From: Gaetbulibacter saemankumensis DSM 17032
GTDB taxonomy: Bacteria > Bacteroidota > Bacteroidia > Flavobacteriales > Flavobacteriaceae
Direction of reading: 5' to 3'
NCBI RefSeq assembly: GCF_000425645.1
Contig: NZ_AUDV01000006.1
Coordinates: forward strand, 372,001 to 436,000
Length of the DNA: 64,000 nt
A program made the translations under genes and the position numbers. How positions within the stretch are numbered: position 1 is the first letter of the stretch; every line of letters begins with the position of its first letter. This document shows positions 41,593 through 51,368 of the stretch, one piece after another. Under the pieces are notes generated by a model, which was not told the origin of the DNA, ran no database searches, and saw nothing but the letters and a program-made list of their open reading frames with translations.

Positions 41593-42912
41593 CTATTCTG
41601 CGTTATCTAAAAAATCTTTTACGCGTTCCGTTAACTTATCTAAAAATGAACGTCGTTCTTTAGGTCTTTCTGGTTCTGGTTCTTCTACAGGTGTGTCCTG
41701 ATCGTTTGTTATTTCAGGTTCGGCTTCTTCCTGCAATTCTACTTTTTTACGTTCCTGACGCTTTAAACCGTCAAGTACCAAACCTACAGCGGTTGCATAT
41801 AAAGGACTGGTAATATCTTCATCACTATCACCTGCCAAATGCTCATTAGGGTAACCAATTCTGGTATCCATTCCAGTGATATACTCTACTAATTGCTTTA
41901 AATGTTTTAGCTGACTTCCGCCTCCTGTTAAAACAATGCCTGCGATTAATTTTTTCTTTTGTTCTTCGTGTCCGTAGTTTTTAATTTCAACGTACACCTG
42001 TTCGATAATTTCAACAACACGTGCATGAATTATCTTCGATAAATTCTTAAGCGTTATCTCTTTTGGCTCACGTCCTCTTAATCCAGGAATAGAAACAATT
42101 TCGTTGTCTTTATTCTCTCCCGGCCAAGCTGATCCGAACTTGATTTTTAATAATTCGGCTTGCTTTTCAATAATTGAACAACCTTCCTTTATATCTTCAC
42201 TAATAACATTGCCTCCAAAAGGAATTACCGCTGTATGACGAATGATACCGTCTCTAAATATGGCTAAGTCAGTTGTTCCACCACCTATATCGATTAATGC
42301 AACACCTGCTTCCTTTTCTTCCTGACTTAACACAGCATTTGCCGATGCTAAAGGCTCTAATGTGATGCCCTCTAATTCAAGACCTGCACTTTTTACACAA
42401 CGACCAATATTTCGAATGGATGACACCTGACCAACAACTACATGGAAATTAGCTTCTAAACGCCCTCCATACATCCCAATAGGTTCTTTAATTTCTGCTT
42501 GCCCATCTACCTTATATTCCTGAGGCAACACATGAATAATTTCTTCTCCTGGAAGCATCACCAGTTTATGTACCTGATTAATTAAGCGATCGATATCATC
42601 TTCGTCTATAACCGTTTCTGAATTTGATCTTGTAATATAATCGCTGTGTTGCAAACTACGAATATGCTGACCTGCTATTCCAACGGTAACGCCGTCGATT
42701 TTCATATCGGCAGCGGCCTCTGCTTCTTGTACGGCCTGTTGAATAGATTGAATAGTTTGTGTTATATTATTAACAACACCACGGTGAACGCCCAAACTTT
42801 TAGATTTGCCAATTCCTAAAATTTCAACTTTACCGTACTCGTTCTTTCGGCCAATCATGGCCACGATTTTTGTGGTTCCTATATCTAATCCTACTGCTAT
42901 ATTATGCTCCAT
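41593..42912 (-). CDS. ftsA: Cell division protein FtsA
   Basis: This 439-residue actin-like ATPase tethers FtsZ filaments to the membrane. Seen are the phosphate-1 motif VGLDIGTTKIVAMIG (7-21), the SHS2/1C region, the phosphate-2 motif LIDIGGGTTDLAIF (about 206-219), IVLTGGGSQL and the C-terminal amphipathic helix FLDKLTERVKDFLDNAE that serves as membrane anchor. An acidic linker rich in Glu and Pro (about 385-420) comes before the helix. ftsQ ends 3 bases upstream. Confidence 0.96.
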   Translation of the reverse strand: MEHNIAVGLDIGTTKIVAMIGRKNEYGKVEILGIGKSKSLGVHRGVVNNITQTIQSIQQAVQEAEAAADMKIDGVTVGIAGQHIRSLQHSDYITRSNSETVIDEDDIDRLINQVHKLVMLPGEEIIHVLPQEYKVDGQAEIKEPIGMYGGRLEANFHVVVGQVSSIRNIGRCVKSAGLELEGITLEPLASANAVLSQEEKEAGVALIDIGGGTTDLAIFRDGIIRHTAVIPFGGNVISEDIKEGCSIIEKQAELLKIKFGSAWPGENKDNEIVSIPGLRGREPKEITLKNLSKIIHARVVEIIEQVYVEIKNYGHEEQKKKLIAGIVLTGGGSQLKHLKQLVEYITGMDTRIGYPNEHLAGDSDEDITSPLYATAVGLVLDGLKRQERKKVELQEEAEPEITNDQDTPVEEPEPERPKERRSFLDKLTERVKDFLDNAE

Positions 42913-42915
42913 CGC

Positions 42916-43635
42916 TTATATTTTGGTACATACTACTTGGTTGTCAAACTGTAAATTGACTTTACTATATTTATCAAGCGTTTTATCTTTTAAATTCTTC
43001 TGATAAAAAGCTTTTAAATTATTCACCTTTTTATTTAATAAAGAAACATCTCCTAACTGCACTAAAAATTGGCACTGCCTAAGTTTTAAATACAACACGT
43101 CATCACGACTTTGGTGTATTTCGATAACGTGCTTTTTTAAGAAGTCGTCATCTCTAACTTTTTTAGCAACAGTATAGATGTTCTTTAACTTATTTTTTTC
43201 TACATAACCGGTAACCAAGGGTACTCTGGCCGAATAATTTGAAGATAACGGCATATAATAACCGTCGGCATCAATGTAATAAGACGCATTGGTACTTACT
43301 CTTGCAATTGGTGTTTTCTGTTCAATTTCTGCATTTAGTGTCCCATCCACAGTAAGATACACCTCAGCAGATTTTATTAATGGATTAGAATTCAGGGCAG
43401 TCTCTAACTTATTCAAATCTAAAGTTTCTTTAGCTACATTTTTAGAGGCTTTAAAATTTTGTATTAACAATTTACTAACAGCCTCATTAGTAATAAATAA
43501 ATTGTTTTCACCTACAAATTCAATTTTAGGTTCTGGCAACAACCTAGCCGAATTTCTTTTTGATGCAAAGGCATACAAAAACACTACCACAAGTGTTAGA
43601 ACAATCATCTTTATGTAATGCCAGTTAATTCGCAA
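42916..43635 (-). CDS. ftsQ: Cell division protein FtsQ/DivIB-like
   Basis: This 239-residue bitopic protein has a short cytoplasmic part, one transmembrane helix (MIVLTLVVVFLYAFA, about 10-24) and a periplasmic part. The start of the latter (PKIEFVGENNLFITNEAVSK) is a POTRA-type domain, followed by the FtsQ beta domain (KTPIARVSTNASYYIDADGY). It links the FtsL/FtsB and FtsI parts of the divisome. Its first 11 bases overlap the end of murC, so translation is coupled. Sequence conservation is low in this family; position supports the call. Confidence 0.9.
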   Translation of the reverse strand: MRINWHYIKMIVLTLVVVFLYAFASKRNSARLLPEPKIEFVGENNLFITNEAVSKLLIQNFKASKNVAKETLDLNKLETALNSNPLIKSAEVYLTVDGTLNAEIEQKTPIARVSTNASYYIDADGYYMPLSSNYSARVPLVTGYVEKNKLKNIYTVAKKVRDDDFLKKHVIEIHQSRDDVLYLKLRQCQFLVQLGDVSLLNKKVNNLKAFYQKNLKDKTLDKYSKVNLQFDNQVVCTKI

Positions 43636-44977
43636 GACTAAATTCCTTTTTTATATGTTTTACTTCTTCACCTATGTCTCCCGCTCCAATAGTAAGAATC
43701 ACTTCTGCACTACTTTTACGCAATTCTATTAACAGGTTAGACTTATTAACTAGGCGTTTATGTTCATTATTAATTTTTTCAAGTAGCCACTGAGATGTCA
43801 CCCCTTCAATAGGCAATTCTCTGGCCGGATAAATATCTAAGAGAAGTAACTCATCGAATTGAGCCAAACTATTAGCAAACTCATCTGCAAAATCTCGAGT
43901 TCTACTATAAAGATGCGGCTGAAAAACAGCCAATACCTTCTTATCCGGATACATTTCCCTAACGGCCTGATGTACGGCATTAATTTCTTCTGGGTGATGT
44001 GCATAGTCATCTATAAATACCAACTCATTGGTTTTTATATGATAGGTAAAACGACGCTTAACCCCTTTATAAGACGCTAAAGCATTGGCGAGCTGCTGGT
44101 GAGGGCAACCATACTCTACAGCCATCGCCAAGGCTAATAATGCGTTCGACAAATTATGTCTACCAGGTAGGTTAAAGTGAATATTTTTAAGAACAGCTTT
44201 CGGCGTTTGCACATCGAAAACATACGTTCCGTTTTCTATTTTTATATTTTGAATGGTATAATCTGAATCATCTTCTATACCATAAGTTATACCTGAAAGA
44301 GGCAACCCATTCTTTACAAACAGCTTACCTTTAGGTTTGATTTTTTTTGTAAAGTCTTCAAATGATTTTATTAACTCCGAAGCTTCACCATAAATATCTA
44401 AATGATCGGCATCCATCGAGGTAACACCTGCTAAATTTGGTGATAACGTTAAAAACGATCTATCGAACTCATCAGCTTCCACTACCGAAACTTCCGTACC
44501 ATTTATAATTAAATTAGAATCGTAATTTTCACTAATACCACCTAAAAATGCCGTTACCGGAACATTACAAACCTTCAATAAATGTCCCAGAATACTTGTT
44601 GTAGTTGTCTTACCGTGGGTACCAGCTACAGCTAAACAAAAGGTGTTTTCTGTGATTAAACCTAAAAGTTGCGAACGTTTTAACACTTGATACCCTTCCG
44701 ATTTAAAATAGTCTAATTCGGCATGCCCCTTAGGAACGGCGGGCGTGTAAACAATCAAAGTTGTTTCCTTATTAAAAAAGGAATCATCAATATTGTTTAT
44801 AGCATCCTCAAAATGAATCTTAACACCTAAAGCATTTAAAGCCTTCGTAATATCGGAAGGTGTTTTATCATAGCCACCAACACATTTCCCTTTGGCTACA
44901 AAATATCTTGCCAAAGCACTCATGCCTATTCCGCCGATGCCAATAAAATAGATGTTATGTATTTTATCTAATTTCAT
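43625..44977 (-). CDS. murC: UDP-N-acetylmuramate--L-alanine ligase MurC
   Basis: This 450-residue cytoplasmic ligase adds the first L-alanine to UDP-MurNAc using ATP. It has the nucleotide-sugar-binding N-terminus (IYFIGIGGIGMSALARYF, 9-26), the ATP loop VAGTHGKTTTTSIL (about 116-129), the Mur central motif with DADHLDIYG and the C-terminal FQPHLYSRT. Length is standard. The gene starts 2 bases after murG. Confidence 0.97.
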   Translation of the reverse strand: MKLDKIHNIYFIGIGGIGMSALARYFVAKGKCVGGYDKTPSDITKALNALGVKIHFEDAINNIDDSFFNKETTLIVYTPAVPKGHAELDYFKSEGYQVLKRSQLLGLITENTFCLAVAGTHGKTTTTSILGHLLKVCNVPVTAFLGGISENYDSNLIINGTEVSVVEADEFDRSFLTLSPNLAGVTSMDADHLDIYGEASELIKSFEDFTKKIKPKGKLFVKNGLPLSGITYGIEDDSDYTIQNIKIENGTYVFDVQTPKAVLKNIHFNLPGRHNLSNALLALAMAVEYGCPHQQLANALASYKGVKRRFTYHIKTNELVFIDDYAHHPEEINAVHQAVREMYPDKKVLAVFQPHLYSRTRDFADEFANSLAQFDELLLLDIYPARELPIEGVTSQWLLEKINNEHKRLVNKSNLLIELRKSSAEVILTIGAGDIGEEVKHIKKEFSLAN

Positions 44978-44979
44978 TT

Positions 44980-46086
44980 TTATGCTTTTAGAAGTTTTTC
45001 AACCTCATCTGCTATATCCTTTGTAGCATTAACCAATGCCATTTTTTTTATGTTTGTTCCTAATTCCTTTTGCCTTTCAGGTGAAGCTATAAGACTAGAA
45101 AATTTATTCTCAAAATCTACATCCAATTCATCTTCTCTAATAATTAAAGCTGCATCCTTATTTACAACCGCCATCGCATTTTTTGTCTGATGATCTTCAG
45201 CCACATTTGGCGATGGAATAAAAATTACTGGTTTTCCTACAATACATAATTCCGAAACCGAGCTGGCTCCAGCACGAGAAATGACAATATCTGCCGCTGC
45301 ATAAGCCAAATCCATATTGTTTAAAAACTCACAAACCTGAACATTCTTGATATTATTATAAATTTTATATTGTTGATAATACAACTTTCCACACTGCCAA
45401 ATAACTTGAACATTCTGTGTGTCTAAGAAATCTAATTCTTTCTCTATAAGTTCGTTTATACGCCTTGCCCCTAAACTCCCACCTAAAACCAGAAGAGTAT
45501 ATTTTCCATGTTTTAGATTGAAAAAATTCTTAGCTGCAACAGTTTTATCTTCAATATCCAATAATCCTTTGCGAACCGGATTTCCAGTTTTTATAATTTT
45601 ATCTTTAGGAAAAAATCGGTCCAAATCATCATAAGCCACACAAATCTTTTGTGTTTTTTTAGCCAATAATTTATTGGTAATTCCTGGGTACGAATTCTGC
45701 TCCTGAATTAAACTAGGTATGCCATTAATTTCGGCCATATATAACAATGGGCCACTAGCAAAACCACCTGTACCAATAACCACATCTGGTTTAAACGACT
45801 TAATAATTTTGCGAGCATTCCATAAACTACTTAAGAGTTTAAATGGAAACATGAGATTTTTCAGAGTTAATTGGCGTTGCACCCCGGAAATCCACAGTCC
45901 TTTAATTTCATAACCGGCCTGCGGTACTTTTTCCATCTCCATTCTATCTTTAGCCCCAACAAACAAAATTTCGGCATCTGGAAAACGAGATTGCATTTCA
46001 TTAGCTATAGCAATAGCTGGGTAGATATGACCACCTGTTCCTCCGCCAGATAAGATAATTTTATATGCTCCGTTTTTCTTACTCAC
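44980..46086 (-). CDS. murG: Lipid II synthase MurG
   Basis: This 368-residue GT28 glycosyltransferase transfers GlcNAc from UDP-GlcNAc onto lipid I at the inner face of the membrane. Motifs are [18 protein letters not shown] (11-28), [33 protein letters not shown] and [13 protein letters not shown] (near 275) with [13 protein letters not shown]. Length and all G loops are normal. Confidence 0.97.
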   Translation of the reverse strand: MSKKNGAYKIILSGGGTGGHIYPAIAIANEMQSRFPDAEILFVGAKDRMEMEKVPQAGYEIKGLWISGVQRQLTLKNLMFPFKLLSSLWNARKIIKSFKPDVVIGTGGFASGPLLYMAEINGIPSLIQEQNSYPGITNKLLAKKTQKICVAYDDLDRFFPKDKIIKTGNPVRKGLLDIEDKTVAAKNFFNLKHGKYTLLVLGGSLGARRINELIEKELDFLDTQNVQVIWQCGKLYYQQYKIYNNIKNVQVCEFLNNMDLAYAAADIVISRAGASSVSELCIVGKPVIFIPSPNVAEDHQTKNAMAVVNKDAALIIREDELDVDFENKFSSLIASPERQKELGTNIKKMALVNATKDIADEVEKLLKA

Positions 46087-46107
46087 CAGTTCTCTTATAT
46101 AATATCT

Positions 46108-47304
46108 TTAAATAGTTTCCGATAGAATTTCTAAAGGACTCTCTTCTTCTGTTTCTTCCTGTTCTTTAAGTTCTTCTCGTTTTGCGCTTACACTTAAAAT
46201 AATTCCAACTGCCATGCAAGTCATCCAAATAGATGTCCCCCCACTACTTATTAATGGCAAAGTTTGCCCTGTAACCGGAAATAATTCAACTGCAACCGCC
46301 ATATTTATCAATGCCTGAAATACAATTGGCAAGCCAACACCAAGCACTAACAGTTTACCAAATACTGTATCTGATTTTTGTGACACTATTACTATTCTGA
46401 ATAACAACCACATATACAAAATCATAATAAACAAGCCACCTATCAACCCATATTCTTCAATAATGATGGCAAAAATAAAATCGGAGGATGATTGTGGCAA
46501 GAAATTTTTCTGAATACTTTTCCCTGGCCCCACGCCTTGAATACCACCCGTTGCAATAGCAATTTTAGCTTTTTCAATTTGATAATCTGCCGCAGTATCT
46601 TCTGGGTTCGCGAAATTTTCAACTCTACTTATCCAAGTATCTACACGATTTGGCATAGCATCTGGAAATGCTTTAGCCACTAAAACAAACATACCCAACA
46701 TCAACACTCCGGAACCCACTATCAAAACCAAGTATCGTATAGGATACCCTCCTAAAAACACTAACATCAATACCATTAAGAACATAATGGCTGTTGTTGA
46801 AAAGTTTGCCGGTAATATTAAAACTAATACTAAAAACACTGGTAGCCACAAGGGCAGTATTGAATCTTTAAAGGTGATGACTTCATCCTTTATTTTTGAC
46901 ATATAGCGAGACACATAGACCATAAGAACCACATATGCGAACGTAGATGTCTGAAAAGACATCCCCACTATTGGAATTTGAATCCAACGACTGGCATTCG
47001 CTCCATCAATTGTTGTCCCCTGCAACATAGTTATTACTAGCAACACCAACACCACCGGCATCATAAATAATGACAGACCTTTAAAATAACGGTACGGTAT
47101 TTTATGTACGCCATACATAATTGCAAAACCTAAAAACAAATGCATAAAGTGCTTGATAAAGAAACCAAAAGTATTAGCACTCCCCCCTTTATAAGCTAGA
47201 TTACTAGAAGCGCTATACACAGGCAGAAACGACAAAATTGCCAACAAAGCCGCAATTGCCCATATTAAACGATCTCCTTTTATGTTTTTAAATAATGCTT
47301 GCAT
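46108..47304 (-). CDS. ftsW: Lipid II polymerase FtsW (SEDS family)
   Basis: This 398-residue membrane protein has about ten transmembrane segments and SEDS signatures such as GSGVLM, KAKIAIATGGIQGVGPGKSI (near 247-266), SSSDFIFAIIIEEYGLIGG and LISSGGTSIWMTCMAVGI at the end. It polymerises lipid II glycans at the septum together with the PBP encoded upstream. An acidic cytoplasmic tail (ELKEQEETEEESPLEIL) follows the last segment. Confidence 0.96.
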   Translation of the reverse strand: MQALFKNIKGDRLIWAIAALLAILSFLPVYSASSNLAYKGGSANTFGFFIKHFMHLFLGFAIMYGVHKIPYRYFKGLSLFMMPVVLVLLVITMLQGTTIDGANASRWIQIPIVGMSFQTSTFAYVVLMVYVSRYMSKIKDEVITFKDSILPLWLPVFLVLVLILPANFSTTAIMFLMVLMLVFLGGYPIRYLVLIVGSGVLMLGMFVLVAKAFPDAMPNRVDTWISRVENFANPEDTAADYQIEKAKIAIATGGIQGVGPGKSIQKNFLPQSSSDFIFAIIIEEYGLIGGLFIMILYMWLLFRIVIVSQKSDTVFGKLLVLGVGLPIVFQALINMAVAVELFPVTGQTLPLISSGGTSIWMTCMAVGIILSVSAKREELKEQEETEEESPLEILSETI

Positions 47305-47309
47305 TCAAT

Positions 47310-48641
47310 TTATAAATTTCTTACTGCCTCTTTAAATTGACGGCCGCGATCTTCATAGTTTTCAAACAAATCGAAACTCGCACAAGCTGGTGACAATAAA
47401 ACATTATCTCCACTCTCCGCTAATTTGTAAGCCATCTTTACAGCCTCACTCATAGACTGAGTTTCACTAATCACATCTACCATGCCTCCAAAAGCATCTA
47501 ACAGCTTTTCATTATCAACACCCAAACAAATGATAGCTTTTACTTTTTCATTTACAAAAGCATAAAGCTCCTCATAATTATTTCCTTTATCGACTCCTCC
47601 AACAATCCAAATTGTAGGCGCATCCATACTTTCTAAAGCGTAATAAGTCGCATTGACATTGGTTGCTTTTGAATCATTGATATACTGTACTTTATTAATT
47701 TTAAGAACCTGCTCTAAACGATGTTCTACGGCTTGAAAATTTTCCAAACTCTCACGAATAGTCTGCTTTCTAATTTTTAACAAATGTGACACTGTAGAAG
47801 CCGCCATAGCATTTTTAATATTATGTTTACCTTCTAATGCAAGATTTTTTGTTGGCATAATTATCTCATTATTGGTTATTGATACTATCATATTTTCATT
47901 TTTTAAATAAGCTCCATTTTCAAATGTTTTATCAAGTGAAAATGGTAACAAAGTAGACTGAACCGGATGTTCCTTCAACCAACCTGTTAACACCTCATCG
48001 TCTGCATCATATATTAAATAATCATCTTTAGTTTGATTCATCGCTATCCGAAATTTAGAAGCGATATAATTTTCAAACTTATAGTCATACCTATCCAAAT
48101 GATCTGGGCTAATATTTGTGATGACAGCTATATGCGGTTTAAAATCTACAATATCATCCAACTGAAAACTACTTATCTCCAGCACATAATTTTCATAACC
48201 ATGCTCTAACACCTGTTTTGCAAAACTATCGCCAATATTGCCTGCCAACCCAACATTTAACACCTCCTTTAATATATGATGCGTTAAGGTTGCCGTAGTT
48301 GTCTTACCATTACTTCCTGTGATTCCTACAATTACTGCATCTGTATATTTTGACGCGAATTCAATTTCGGAAACCACTGGAATATTAGCTGCAATTAATT
48401 TACTTACCAAACTAACATTTCCTGGTATACCCGGGCTTTTCATGACGATATCAGCATTTAAAATCTTTGATTCGGTATGCCTTTCATCTTCCCATTCAAT
48501 CTCATTATTTACAAGAACTTGTTTATATTTTTCGTTAATTCTCCCCTTATCTGACACAAAAACCTCGAAGCCTTTTGCTTTTGCTAACAATGCTGTACCC
48601 ACACCACTTTCTCCTCCACCAAGCACTACCAATCGTTTCAC
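47310..48641 (-). CDS. murD: UDP-N-acetylmuramoyl-L-alanine--D-glutamate ligase MurD
   Basis: This 443-residue ligase adds D-glutamate to UDP-MurNAc-L-Ala. It has the N-terminal LGGGESGVGTALLAKAKG (6-23), the ATP loop GITGSNGKTTTATL (about 109-122), the central NISPDHLDRYD and the C-terminal YINDSKATNVNAT and LLSPACASFDLFENYEDRG, all characteristic of MurD. It follows mraY with no gap. Confidence 0.97.
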   Translation of the reverse strand: MKRLVVLGGGESGVGTALLAKAKGFEVFVSDKGRINEKYKQVLVNNEIEWEDERHTESKILNADIVMKSPGIPGNVSLVSKLIAANIPVVSEIEFASKYTDAVIVGITGSNGKTTTATLTHHILKEVLNVGLAGNIGDSFAKQVLEHGYENYVLEISSFQLDDIVDFKPHIAVITNISPDHLDRYDYKFENYIASKFRIAMNQTKDDYLIYDADDEVLTGWLKEHPVQSTLLPFSLDKTFENGAYLKNENMIVSITNNEIIMPTKNLALEGKHNIKNAMAASTVSHLLKIRKQTIRESLENFQAVEHRLEQVLKINKVQYINDSKATNVNATYYALESMDAPTIWIVGGVDKGNNYEELYAFVNEKVKAIICLGVDNEKLLDAFGGMVDVISETQSMSEAVKMAYKLAESGDNVLLSPACASFDLFENYEDRGRQFKEAVRNL

Positions 48642-49883
48642 TTATCTAATCTTTAAGGTTACTATAGAAACAATCGCTAACAATATGCCCACAATCCAAA
48701 ATCGAGTTACAATTTTACTTTCATGATATCCTATTTTTTGATAATGATGATGTAAAGGCGACATCTTAAAAATGCGACGACCTTCACCATATTTCTTTTT
48801 GGTATACTTAAACCAACTTACCTGCATAACTACCGATAAATTTTCTGCTAAAAAGATGCCACACAATACTGGAATCAACCATTCCTTTCTAACAGCAATG
48901 GCTATTACCGCAATAATTCCACCAATGGTCAAACTTCCTGTATCACCCATAAACACTTGAGCCGGAAACGTATTATACCATAAAAACCCTATCAATGCGC
49001 CAACAAAAGCTGCTATGTAAATAGTAATTTCTTCAACTCTAGGGATATACATTATGTTTAAGTATTCCGAAAATATAATATTACCAGACACCCAGGCGAA
49101 AATACCCAAAGTAAGCACAATGATAGCAGAGGTTCCTGCCGCTAATCCATCTATTCCATCTGTAAGGTTAGCTCCATTTGAAACCGCTGTAATTATAAAT
49201 ATGGTTACAACTATAAATATTATCCATGCATATTTTTCCAATTTCGGGCTAATCCACGTAATCAAATCGGCATAATCAAACTCATTCCCTTTCATGAATG
49301 GGATAGTCGTTTTAGTAGACTTCGCCTCTTCACTAAAAAATTTAGTTGGAGATACATTCGGATTCTCAGCAAGTAATACTTGTTGTTCTTCAATTGGTAA
49401 TTTTTCTTTTATAGTAACTTCCTGATGAAAATAAAGCGTAGCACCTACAATAAGCCCTAACCCAATCTGACCCAAAATTTTAAAACGTCCTTTTAAACCT
49501 TCCTTGTCCTGTTTAAATTTCTTAATATAATCATCTATAAAACCTATAATCCCCATCCAAATTGTGGTAATTACTAATAGGATGATATAGATATTATCTA
49601 GTTTCGCTAATAAAAAAACTGGTATTAAAGTTGCAAGAATGATAATAATTCCACCCATAGTTGGTGTTCCTGCCTTTTCGCTTTGTCCTTGAAGCCCTAA
49701 ATCACGAACTGTTTCACCTACTTGTTGTTTTTGTAAAAAACGAATAATGCGCTTTCCGTAAATAGTAGATATTAACAATGAGAATATCATAGCCAATGCC
49801 GCCCTAAAGGTTAAAAACCCAAAAAGGGACGCCCCAGGCAACTGGAATTGTGTTTCTAAATATTCAAATAGGTAATACAGCAT
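48642..49883 (-). CDS. mraY: Phospho-N-acetylmuramoyl-pentapeptide transferase MraY
   Basis: This 413-residue membrane enzyme transfers the UDP-MurNAc-pentapeptide moiety to undecaprenyl phosphate, making lipid I. Motifs are GTPTMGGI (72-79), FIDDYIKK (115-122), the [16 protein letters not shown] region (about 241-256), [11 protein letters not shown] and [14 protein letters not shown] near the end. It is about 50 residues longer than the Escherichia coli enzyme because of a soluble stretch between two membrane segments (about 152-218, [20 protein letters not shown]...). From memory this insertion is common in Bacteroidota. Confidence 0.97.
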   Translation of the reverse strand: MLYYLFEYLETQFQLPGASLFGFLTFRAALAMIFSLLISTIYGKRIIRFLQKQQVGETVRDLGLQGQSEKAGTPTMGGIIIILATLIPVFLLAKLDNIYIILLVITTIWMGIIGFIDDYIKKFKQDKEGLKGRFKILGQIGLGLIVGATLYFHQEVTIKEKLPIEEQQVLLAENPNVSPTKFFSEEAKSTKTTIPFMKGNEFDYADLITWISPKLEKYAWIIFIVVTIFIITAVSNGANLTDGIDGLAAGTSAIIVLTLGIFAWVSGNIIFSEYLNIMYIPRVEEITIYIAAFVGALIGFLWYNTFPAQVFMGDTGSLTIGGIIAVIAIAVRKEWLIPVLCGIFLAENLSVVMQVSWFKYTKKKYGEGRRIFKMSPLHHHYQKIGYHESKIVTRFWIVGILLAIVSIVTLKIR

Positions 49884-49904
49884 GTTTTATCTCTACTATT
49901 TAAG

Positions 49905-51368
49905 TTACTTCTGTAACTCTGTTAAAATTTGGTTTACTAATTTAAAATCATCAAAATCAAAACGCTTGCCATTAATCTCTTGATAAGTTTCATGACCTTT
50001 ACCCGCAATTAAAATAATGTCGTTTGGCTGTGCCAATTGACAAGCCGTTTTAATAGCTTGAGCGCGATCTTGAATCGTTAAGGTCTTTTTATAATTTTGA
50101 GGCTCTACCCCTTTTTCAATCTCTTCTAAAATAGTTTCAGGTGCTTCACTTCTAGGATTATCATTTGTAAAAATAACTTTAGTACTTAACTGTGAAGCTA
50201 TATGTCCCATTTTAGGTCGCTTTGTCTTATCACGATCACCTCCACAACCAACAACAGTAATTAACTCTTCGTTTTTAGTTCGAATATTATTAATGGTTTC
50301 TAAAACATTTTTTAAGGCATCCGGTGTATGCGCATAATCAACAATAGCCGTAATATTACTTCCAGACACCATATATTGAAAACGTCCACTTACACTTTCT
50401 AAGTCGCTAATTAAACGTAGCACCTCAACTTTTTCTAACCCCAGCAATTCGGCCGTTGCATAAATTGCTAATACATTATAGGCATTAAAACTCCCTATTA
50501 GCTTAGTCCAAACCTCGGATTCATCAACCTTTAACAACAAGCCTCCAAATTGATTTTCTAAAATCTGAGCTTTGTAATCTGCATAGCCCTTTAATGCGTA
50601 GGTCACTTTTTTGGCCCCAGTATTTTGCAACATTACCAAACCATTTTTATCATCCACATTTACCAAAGCAAAGGCCGATTTCGGCAACCTATCGAAAAAG
50701 CTTTTCTTAACATCTCTATACTCCGGAAAGGTATTATGGTAATCCAGATGATCGTGAGAAAGATTAGTAAATACACCTCCCGCAAAAGTTAAACCTTCTG
50801 TACGTTTTTGATGAATACCATGAGAGCTTACCTCCATAAAACAATACTCAACACCAGCCACATTCATTTCTGCCAAATACTTATTTATGGTCAGTGAATC
50901 TGGTGTGGTATGAGTTGCTTTATATTCAACCTCATCGACTAAAATTTTAACGGTTGACAACAGTCCTACTTTGTAACCAGCATTTTTAAAGAGCTGATAC
51001 AGCAAGCTAGAAACCGTAGTTTTTCCATTAGTACCTGTTACTCCAACCAACTTTAAATTTTCAGAAGGCGTATCATAATAATTTGAAGCCATTAATGCTA
51101 AGGCCTTATTAGTATCAGCAACCTGAACATAGGTAACACCTTCTTTTAAATCGACTGGTAAATCTTCACAAATAATTGCTATAGCTCCTTTTTCTATTGC
51201 CTTTCCTATGTATTCATGCCCATTAGCCGCACTTCCTTTTATAGCGACAAAAACATCTTGCTCTGCAACTTTTCTAGAGTCGAAATGTATTGCATTAATA
51301 CCCACAGTCGTACTACCAACAACGGCATCAATGGAAACTTTATACAATATGTCTTTTAATACAATCAT
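49905..51368 (-). CDS. murE: UDP-MurNAc-L-Ala-D-Glu--diaminopimelate ligase MurE
   Basis: This 487-residue ligase adds the third peptide residue of the cell wall stem. It has the Mur ATP loop VGVTGTNGKTTVSSLL (about 107-122), the central SHDHLDYHN and the specificity motif DNPRSE (near 395), whose Arg marks enzymes using meso-diaminopimelate rather than lysine. The ATG overlaps the stop of the PBP gene (ATGA), so the two are translationally coupled. Confidence 0.97.
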   Translation of the reverse strand: MIVLKDILYKVSIDAVVGSTTVGINAIHFDSRKVAEQDVFVAIKGSAANGHEYIGKAIEKGAIAIICEDLPVDLKEGVTYVQVADTNKALALMASNYYDTPSENLKLVGVTGTNGKTTVSSLLYQLFKNAGYKVGLLSTVKILVDEVEYKATHTTPDSLTINKYLAEMNVAGVEYCFMEVSSHGIHQKRTEGLTFAGGVFTNLSHDHLDYHNTFPEYRDVKKSFFDRLPKSAFALVNVDDKNGLVMLQNTGAKKVTYALKGYADYKAQILENQFGGLLLKVDESEVWTKLIGSFNAYNVLAIYATAELLGLEKVEVLRLISDLESVSGRFQYMVSGSNITAIVDYAHTPDALKNVLETINNIRTKNEELITVVGCGGDRDKTKRPKMGHIASQLSTKVIFTNDNPRSEAPETILEEIEKGVEPQNYKKTLTIQDRAQAIKTACQLAQPNDIILIAGKGHETYQEINGKRFDFDDFKLVNQILTELQK

